A stretch of 64,000 nt of DNA from Streptomyces sp. D2-8 (GTDB lineage: Bacteria; Actinomycetota; Actinomycetes; Streptomycetales; Streptomycetaceae), in contig NZ_JAAHBP010000002.1 of assembly GCF_023184515.1 (NCBI RefSeq), positions 1 through 64,000 on the forward strand, written 5' to 3'. This document shows, in pieces, positions 58,842 through 64,000 of this stretch. Position 1 is the stretch's first letter. Each line of letters starts with the position of its first letter. The position numbers and the translations under genes are program-made. Under the pieces are notes generated by a model that was given only the letters and a program-made list of their open reading frames with translations, did no database searches and was not told the DNA's origin.

Positions 58842-60173
58842 ATGCAGCTACGTGAATGGCATGGGCATGCCATAATCAAGAGGGTGGCCGCCTTCGCCGG
58901 CTGCTCCGCACTGATGCTGTCCCTCACCGGCACCGGCACCGCCGCCGCTCAGGCCGACTCCCGCGATCACGCCCGGCAGACGCTCGGGGCGAAGGACGGG
59001 TGGGGGTCGTACGGCACCGGAACCACCGGCGGTGCCGCCGCCGACGCCGAGCACGTGTACACCGTGACCACCTGGGCCCAGTTCAAGGCCGCCCTCGCCG
59101 CGGGCGGCAGCGCACCGAAGATCATCAAGGTGCGGGGGACCATAGACGCCGTCTCCGAGGGGTGTGACGCCTTCGCCGCACCCGGGTACGACTTCGACGC
59201 CTACCTGAAGAAGTACGCGCCCGAGACGTGGGGGATGGACAAGGACCTGAGCGGCGAGCCCGCCGACAGCCCCGAGGGACTGCGCCGCGCCTCCGCCGAC
59301 AACCAGGACCAGGCCATCAAGGCCGGTGTCCCGGCCAACACGACCATCATCGGGGTCGGGAAGAACGCGGGTTTCAAGGGCGCCAGCCTCCAGATCAAGG
59401 GCGTCGACAACGTCATCGTCCGCAACCTCACCTTCGAGAGCCCCCTCGACTGCTTCCCGCAGTGGGACCCGACCGACACCTCCACGGGCGCCTGGAACTC
59501 CGAGTACGACACCGCCGTCGTCTACGGCTCCACCCATGTCTGGATGGACCACAACACCTTCACCGACGGCAGCCACCCCGACAGCGAGGCCCCGACGTAC
59601 TTCGGCACCCTGTACCAGCAGCACGACGGTCAGCTGGACATCGTCCGGGGGTCCAACTACGTCACCGCCTCCTGGAACGTCTTCGCCGACCACGACAAGA
59701 CGCTCATGATCGGAAACAGCGACAGCGAGTCGACGGCCGTCGGCGACCGGGGCAAGCTCAAGGTGACGCTCCACCACAACCTGTTCCGCAACCTCGTCGA
59801 GCGCGCGCCGCGTGTCCGCTTCGGGCAGGTCGACACGTACAACAACCACTACGTGGCCGGCCAGGACTACGTCTACAGCTTCGGCATCGGCAAGGAGTCC
59901 CAGCTCGTCGCCGAGCACAACGCCTTCACGCTGCCGAGCGGGGTCAGCCCGGCGAAGATCCTGAAGAAGTGGATGGATTCGCCGGTCACCGCCGCGAACA
60001 ACCACGTCAACGGCAAGCCGACCGACCTGATCGCCGTGCACAACGCGGAGATCCCCGGCGAGACCCTCCAGTCGGGCGCCGGCTGGACGCCGACCCTGCG
60101 GACCAAGGTCGACCCGGCTAAGGCCGTCCCCGGGATCGTCGACCACCGCGCGGGCGCCGGCCGCATCTGCTGA
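58842..60173 (+). CDS. Secreted pectate lyase (PL1)
   Basis: 443-residue extracellular lyase that cleaves polygalacturonate by beta-elimination. Signal (IIKRVAAFAGCSALMLSLTGTGTAAAQA), then GWGSYGTGTTGGAAADAEHVYTV, VIVRNLTF, calcium-site EYDTAVVYGSTHVWMDHNTFTDG, QLDIVRGSNYVTASWNVFADHDKTLMIG and the catalytic RAPRVRFGQVD (RxPxxR). AAAGGAG precedes the ATG. Intact; useful as the reference for the two gutted PL1 copies in this island. Ends with a strong terminator. Confidence 0.94.
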   Translation: MQLREWHGHAIIKRVAAFAGCSALMLSLTGTGTAAAQADSRDHARQTLGAKDGWGSYGTGTTGGAAADAEHVYTVTTWAQFKAALAAGGSAPKIIKVRGTIDAVSEGCDAFAAPGYDFDAYLKKYAPETWGMDKDLSGEPADSPEGLRRASADNQDQAIKAGVPANTTIIGVGKNAGFKGASLQIKGVDNVIVRNLTFESPLDCFPQWDPTDTSTGAWNSEYDTAVVYGSTHVWMDHNTFTDGSHPDSEAPTYFGTLYQQHDGQLDIVRGSNYVTASWNVFADHDKTLMIGNSDSESTAVGDRGKLKVTLHHNLFRNLVERAPRVRFGQVDTYNNHYVAGQDYVYSFGIGKESQLVAEHNAFTLPSGVSPAKILKKWMDSPVTAANNHVNGKPTDLIAVHNAEIPGETLQSGAGWTPTLRTKVDPAKAVPGIVDHRAGAGRIC

Positions 60174-60187
60174 CCCCCCCCGAGAAC

Positions 60188-60231
60188 CGGCCGGGCCGGG
60201 CGCACGCCACGAGGTGCGCCCGGCCCGGCCG
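60188..60231 (+). terminator. Pectate lyase terminator
   Basis: Perfect 18-bp GC-rich inverted repeat (60188-60205 with 60214-60231) around an 8-base loop, 15 bases after the pectate lyase stop. Confidence 0.88.
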
Positions 60232-60278
60232 CCCACGGACCATCACCCGCACGAGCCGCACCGCGAAGGGGCAGCCGC

Positions 60279-60886
60279 ATGTCCTCGCACTTCCACCGTT
60301 CCCTCTCCCGCAGGGGATTCCTCGTCGCGAGCGCCGGGGCGGGCGCCGCACTCGCCCTCGCGCCGGTCCCCGCGACTTCGTCACCGTCTCCGACAGCCGG
60401 TTCGAGGACCACGACAAGGCGATCCTCATCGGGTCGGGCGACGGGCGCGGCGACCGCGACCGGGGGCATCTCAAGGTGACCTTCGCCCGCAATCTGTTCA
60501 CCGGCATCGCGCAGCGCGCCCCGCGGGTCCGCTTCGGGCAGGTGCACGTCGTCAACAACGTCCACCGGGGGCGGGCACCGCTGTACGCCCTGGGCGTCGG
60601 AGTGGAGTCCGCCGTCTTCTCCGAGCGCAACGTCTTCCGTTACCCCGGGGGAGAGCCGGCGCTCGCCGTCGCGGCCTACGGGGGCGAGGAGTTCCACGAC
60701 ACGGGCTCCTGGTTCAACGGCCGGCCCGCCCGCCTGAACGCCGTGGCGAACGGTCTCGGTCTCGGGAACGACGTCGGCTGGGACCCCGCCGACATGTACG
60801 ACTACCGTGCCCTGACCTCCCCGGCGGCGGTCGAGCGGTACGTACTGCGGCACGCCGGAGCCGGGAGGCCGCATGGACGCCCGTGA
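60279..60886 (+). pseudogene. Broken PL1 pectate lyase (internal deletion, out of frame)
   Basis: Begins with a good Tat signal (SLSRRGFLVASAGAGAALALAPVPA, ATG at 60279). After about 60380 lyase similarity continues only in another frame: RDFVTVSDSRFEDHDKAILIG, RGHLKVTFARNLF, RAPRVRFGQVHVVNN, ending near RHAGAGR at 60886. The first half of the catalytic domain (about 230 residues, including the first calcium site) is missing, and the join shifts frame, so no full lyase can be made. An internal GTG at 60476 could yield a 136-residue fragment without a signal. Confidence 0.85.
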
Positions 60887-61544
60887 AGCGCTGGGACGAC
60901 GGACGTTCGTGCTCGGGGCGGGGACGGCGCTGCTGGGCGGGGGAGCGGTGAGCGGGGCGGAGGCGGCGGTCGTGGACGGCCCGCTGCCCGACTTCCACCC
61001 GGCGCTGAAGAACGCCCTGTACAACAACTCCGACGACGGCCTCGACTTCTGGTCGTTCTCCTCGCCGGTCACCGTCGAGCACACCTGGGCGTTCGGCAAC
61101 GGCAAGAACCGCTGGAGCGACTCCGCCTTCACGGGCGACGGCAACGGCTACAAACTCGGCGGTGACGGGGAGGTGGTCGCCCACGTCCTCAACAACTCGG
61201 CCGCCTGGGACAACGCCGGCAACGGCTTCACGGAGAACAGCAACAAGGGCGCCATCGTCGTCAACCGGACCACGGCGTACGCCAACGCCAAGTGGGGCTA
61301 CTACTTCGCGACCGGCTCGGCGCGGCTCGGCAAGAACCTCGCCGTGAGCAACGGCGGAGGGACGGTCGGCAAGGGCTCGTCGGTAGTGTCGGCCGGCAAC
61401 AACTGGGACTCCGGGATCGCGACCCCGGCCTTCCGGTCCACCAACGCCTCGACGACCTACAACGCCCGCCAGTCCAGCGGCGCGCTGCCCGTGACCACGT
61501 TCCTGACCACGGGCAGCACCACCATCGGAGCGACGATGGACTGA
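60873..61544 (+). pseudogene. Gutted PL9-type pectate lyase (signal peptide plus C-terminal part)
   Basis: 223-residue frame: Tat-like signal (LGRRTFVLGAGTALLGGGAVSGAEA) joined to the end of a PL9 beta-helix (NNSDDGLDFWSFSSPVTVEHTWAFGNG, DGNGYKLGGDGEVVAHVLNNSAAWDNAGNGF, GAIVVNRTTAYANAKWGYYFATG). The calcium-site NSDDGLD is kept, but the preceding helical turns expected in PL9 enzymes are missing. GGGAGG precedes the ATG, and the start overlaps the broken PL1 gene by 14 bases. The frame is open, so a secreted fragment may be made; lyase activity is doubtful. Confidence 0.75.
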
Positions 61545-61582
61545 CGAACCCGACCTGCTTCGTCAGCCGAGGCCCGACGGCG

Positions 61583-63799
61583 TCACCGCCGTACCGGCTC
61601 GATCCCCTCCAGTGTCGGCACGACCGGCTTGATGCTGCCGTCGGCCGCGAACTCCATGCGGTCGATGGTGGTCTCGCGGTGCATGCCGTCGCCGCCCGGC
61701 AGACCGGGGCCGTTGAGGGCGAAGCGGTGGTAGACGGCGTACCAGTCGTCGGTGCCGGGGGTGTTCACCACCGAGTGGTGGCCGGTCCCGAGGATTCCGT
61801 ACTCGGGCCGCTTCTCGAGGATCGTCCCGCGCTTGGTCCACGGGCCGAGCGGGGACGGTCCCGTCGCGTACGCCACGTGGTAGTTCTCGCTGCGGGTGTC
61901 GTCCTCCGACCACATGAAGTAGTAGGTGCCCTTCCGCTTGATCACGAAGGCGCCCTCGCGGAAGTTGTCCGGGGTGATGTCCTTCACCTTCGACGCGTCG
62001 AAGGACACCATGTCGTCGTTGAGCGGCACCACGTACCCGTGCCCGTTGCCCCAGTACAGGTAGGCCTGACCGTCGTCGTCCGTGAAGACCGCCGGGTCGA
62101 TCATCTGGCCCTTCAGCGATCCGCCCTTGGCGACCAGCGGCTTGCCGAGCGCGTCCTTGAAGGGGCCTGCGGGGGAGTCCGCCACGGCCACGCCGATCTG
62201 CTGCTCGGCGCAGAAGTAGAAGTAGTACTTGCCGTTCCGCTCGGCGATCGCGGGCGCCCAGGCGTTCTTGTCGGCCCAGCTCACGTCCGGCCCGAGGTCG
62301 ACGATGACGCCGTGGTCCTTCCAGTGGACCAGGTCCTTCGACGAGTACGCCTTGAACTTGGTGCCGCTCCAGCCCTGGAAGCCGTCCGTCGTCGGATAGA
62401 TCCAGTACCGGCCGTTCAGGTAGTGCACGTCGGGGTCGGCGTTCAGGCCCGGCAGGATCGGGCTGCGCGTACGGACGGCCTCGACCGTCCAGGTGCGCTT
62501 CGTGCCGTCGGCGGCCGTCACCGTGTACGTCTGCGGCTTGCGGAAGTCACGTCGGGTGCCGGACTTGGGGCTCAGCTTCGCGCCCTCGCCCACCCACAGC
62601 TTCGGGGCGAGGTCCCGCAGATCGGCGTCCGGCCGCATGGGCAGGACGACCTTCGAGGCGCTGTCCGTGACGATCGACCAGCCCTTCTGGTGCTTCGCCG
62701 TCGCGTCCACGACCGAGGTGGAGGTGGACGGGTAGGCGGCCAGCAGGCGGTCGTACTCCTTCTGCGTCACCGGCAGGACCGTGCCGTGCCGGGGGCTCGC
62801 CGGGAGCTGGTAGTTCGCCGAGGGGGTCCACTTGCCGGAGGCGAGGTCGGTGGTCTCGAAGGGCACGTAGCCGCGGCCGCCGTACTCGTCGATGAACAGG
62901 TACCACTTCTTCTCGGTGTTCGACTTGAACACCGTCGGGCCCTCACCGCGGTCCATCGCGCCCTTGCCGATGCAGTCGGACACGAAGTCGTACGTCGTCG
63001 ACGTCAGCGAGGTCGACTTCTCGCCGGTGATGAACTTCGAGCAGGGGCTGGATGAGCCGGGGTCCCGCTCGTCCTTGGTGTAGCGGTAGTACTCGTCCTT
63101 GTACTTCACGACCGTGGAGTCGATCACCGAGTAGCCGGGGTCGTTCCAGATCTTCGGCTCGCTGAAGGTGCGGAAGTCCTTGGTGGTCGCGTACATCATC
63201 TTGTTGTACGTGTTGCCCTTGTGGTCCGGGTCGTCGTCGGCGTACAGCTTCGAGGCCCAGAAGACGACGTACTGGCCGAGCGAGTCGTCCCAGTAGGCCT
63301 CCGGGGCCCAGGTGTTGCCCGCGTTGTCCGGGGAGACCTTCACCAGGCGCTGGTCGGTCCAGTGGACCAGGTCGGTGGACTCCCAGACCATGATCGACTT
63401 GCTGCCGTGCCGCTGGACGTCGTCCCAGCTGCCGCTGGAGTTCTGGTACATCCTCAGGTCGGTGGCGATCAGGTAGAACTTGTCGCCCTCGGGGGAGCGG
63501 ATGACGAACGGGTCGCGCAGGCCCTTCTCGCCGGTCGTGGACGTCAGCACCGGCTGGCCGGCGTTCAGTTCACGCCAGTGCAGCGGGTCGTTGCCGCGGC
63601 TGAGGGCGTAGCGGATCTGCTCGCCGTCGGCGGTGCCCTCGCCGGTGAAGTAGGCGAAGAGATAGCCGGCGTACTTGCTCTGCTTCACGGGCGGGGCTCC
63701 GGGGTCTGCGGTGCTGGGCGGTGCGGTGAGGAGGGTGAGGAGGAGGCCGGTCAGGGCCAGGAAAGGCAGCAGGAGCGTGCGGGCGATGCGGGGGCGCAT
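61583..63799 (-). CDS. Secreted tandem GH43 glycosidase
   Basis: 738-residue exported protein with Sec signal (LLLPFLALTGLLLTLLTAPPSTA). Two GH43-like propellers flank a beta-sandwich linker (about 380-460, QTYTVTAADGTKRTWTVEA). Module 1 (about 40-370): GLRDPFVIRSPEGDKFYLIATDL, TWAPEAYWDDSLGQYVVFW, SVIDSTVVKYKDEYYRYTKDE. Module 2 (about 465-738): LPGLNADPDVHYLNGRYWIYPT, AWAPAIAERNGKYYFYF, MIDPAVFTDDDGQAYLYWG, REGAFVIKRKGTYYFMWSED, a complete Asp/Asp/Glu set. Likely an arabinanase or arabinofuranosidase. AGGAAG precedes the ATG. An XlnR-type palindrome lies 104 bases upstream. Confidence 0.9.
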   Translation of the reverse strand: MRPRIARTLLLPFLALTGLLLTLLTAPPSTADPGAPPVKQSKYAGYLFAYFTGEGTADGEQIRYALSRGNDPLHWRELNAGQPVLTSTTGEKGLRDPFVIRSPEGDKFYLIATDLRMYQNSSGSWDDVQRHGSKSIMVWESTDLVHWTDQRLVKVSPDNAGNTWAPEAYWDDSLGQYVVFWASKLYADDDPDHKGNTYNKMMYATTKDFRTFSEPKIWNDPGYSVIDSTVVKYKDEYYRYTKDERDPGSSSPCSKFITGEKSTSLTSTTYDFVSDCIGKGAMDRGEGPTVFKSNTEKKWYLFIDEYGGRGYVPFETTDLASGKWTPSANYQLPASPRHGTVLPVTQKEYDRLLAAYPSTSTSVVDATAKHQKGWSIVTDSASKVVLPMRPDADLRDLAPKLWVGEGAKLSPKSGTRRDFRKPQTYTVTAADGTKRTWTVEAVRTRSPILPGLNADPDVHYLNGRYWIYPTTDGFQGWSGTKFKAYSSKDLVHWKDHGVIVDLGPDVSWADKNAWAPAIAERNGKYYFYFCAEQQIGVAVADSPAGPFKDALGKPLVAKGGSLKGQMIDPAVFTDDDGQAYLYWGNGHGYVVPLNDDMVSFDASKVKDITPDNFREGAFVIKRKGTYYFMWSEDDTRSENYHVAYATGPSPLGPWTKRGTILEKRPEYGILGTGHHSVVNTPGTDDWYAVYHRFALNGPGLPGGDGMHRETTIDRMEFAADGSIKPVVPTLEGIEPVRR

Positions 63800-63902
63800 G
63801 ACACTTCCTGTCGGAGTATGGGGGATTCTGTTGGATGGGGGGCCTTCGGAGTTTCACCGGAGGGGCGCAGGGCGTCAACGGGTGCGCGTGAGGACGGTGG
63901 TT

Positions 63903-63915
63903 CCGAAACTTTCGG
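63903..63915. promoter_or_regulatory. XlnR-type palindrome CCGAAACTTTCGG
   Basis: Perfect 6-1-6 palindrome upstream of the secreted GH43 gene. Its core CGAAACTTTCG is, as I recall, the element reported upstream of streptomycete xylanase genes and bound by a LacI/ROK-type repressor. Confidence 0.65.
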
Positions 63916-64000
63916 GACGTCGAGGTCTCCGGCGCGCGTGACGGCGGCAACCCTTTCCGGCGCGGTGGCGACTGGTGGACGGAAACGGGCGGGAGTGGGC

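Overview
The window is about 71-73% GC, with many GTG starts, 4-nt ATGA/GTGA gene overlaps, Tat and Sec secretomes and a dense set of one-component regulators. Gene content and order look like a Streptomyces chromosome; as far as I remember, it runs parallel to the SCO19xx-SCO18xx part of S. coelicolor. No tRNA, rRNA, transposase, integrase or CRISPR array was seen.

Layout. 1-8.6 kb: an ABC-transporter ATPase and an AAC(3)-like acetyltransferase, then the complete SUF iron-sulfur assembly operon (sufR-B-D-Rieske-C-S-U-sufT-like) read from a SufR operator that overlaps the sufR start codon. 8.6-16.8 kb: an anchored AbfB-like protein, an SMR/TetR pair with a tandem operator, dapD, a SigE-type sigma factor with its membrane partner, a DapA-family enzyme, a holin-like/DUF3618 pair and a monooxygenase behind a SoxR-like box. 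16.9-29.6 kb: a secreted nuclease, a PhoX-like phosphatase behind a PHO box, the Ro60 homologue rsr preceded by two Y-RNA-like elements (one carrying a circularly permuted tRNA mimic), a GntR/ACC-deaminase pair, LacI and TetR regulators and a two-domain TerD protein. 29.7-39.2 kb: a sugar-alcohol-type ABC importer with a dehydrogenase and DeoR regulator, then udh and kdgD on divergent matched promoters (oxidative uronate catabolism) and an MFS transporter. 39.5-44.2 kb: a polymorphic-toxin island with a WxG N-terminus, a papain-like toxin tip, an Imm35-like immunity gene and a duplicated immunity/dead-toxin protein. 45.2-63.8 kb: a pectin and arabinan utilisation island with a GntR regulator, L-arabinonate-type dehydratases, an ABC importer, GH43 enzymes, a pectate lyase-pectinesterase fusion, a second pectate lyase, a rhamnogalacturonan acetylesterase, and three gutted pectate lyase genes that keep only a signal peptide and the C-terminal part.

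How it fits together. Secreted PL1, CE8, CE12 and GH43 enzymes open pectin and its side chains. Two importers without their own ATPase (probably served by a shared MsiK-type ATPase elsewhere) bring in sugars. Two oxidative routes, uronate via Udh/KdgD and pentonate via the IlvD/Edd and DHDPS-family pair, are both expected to end at 2-oxoglutarate semialdehyde. LacI-type, GntR and XlnR-type sites punctuate the island. The strongest item for follow-up is the tandem Y RNA locus upstream of rsr.
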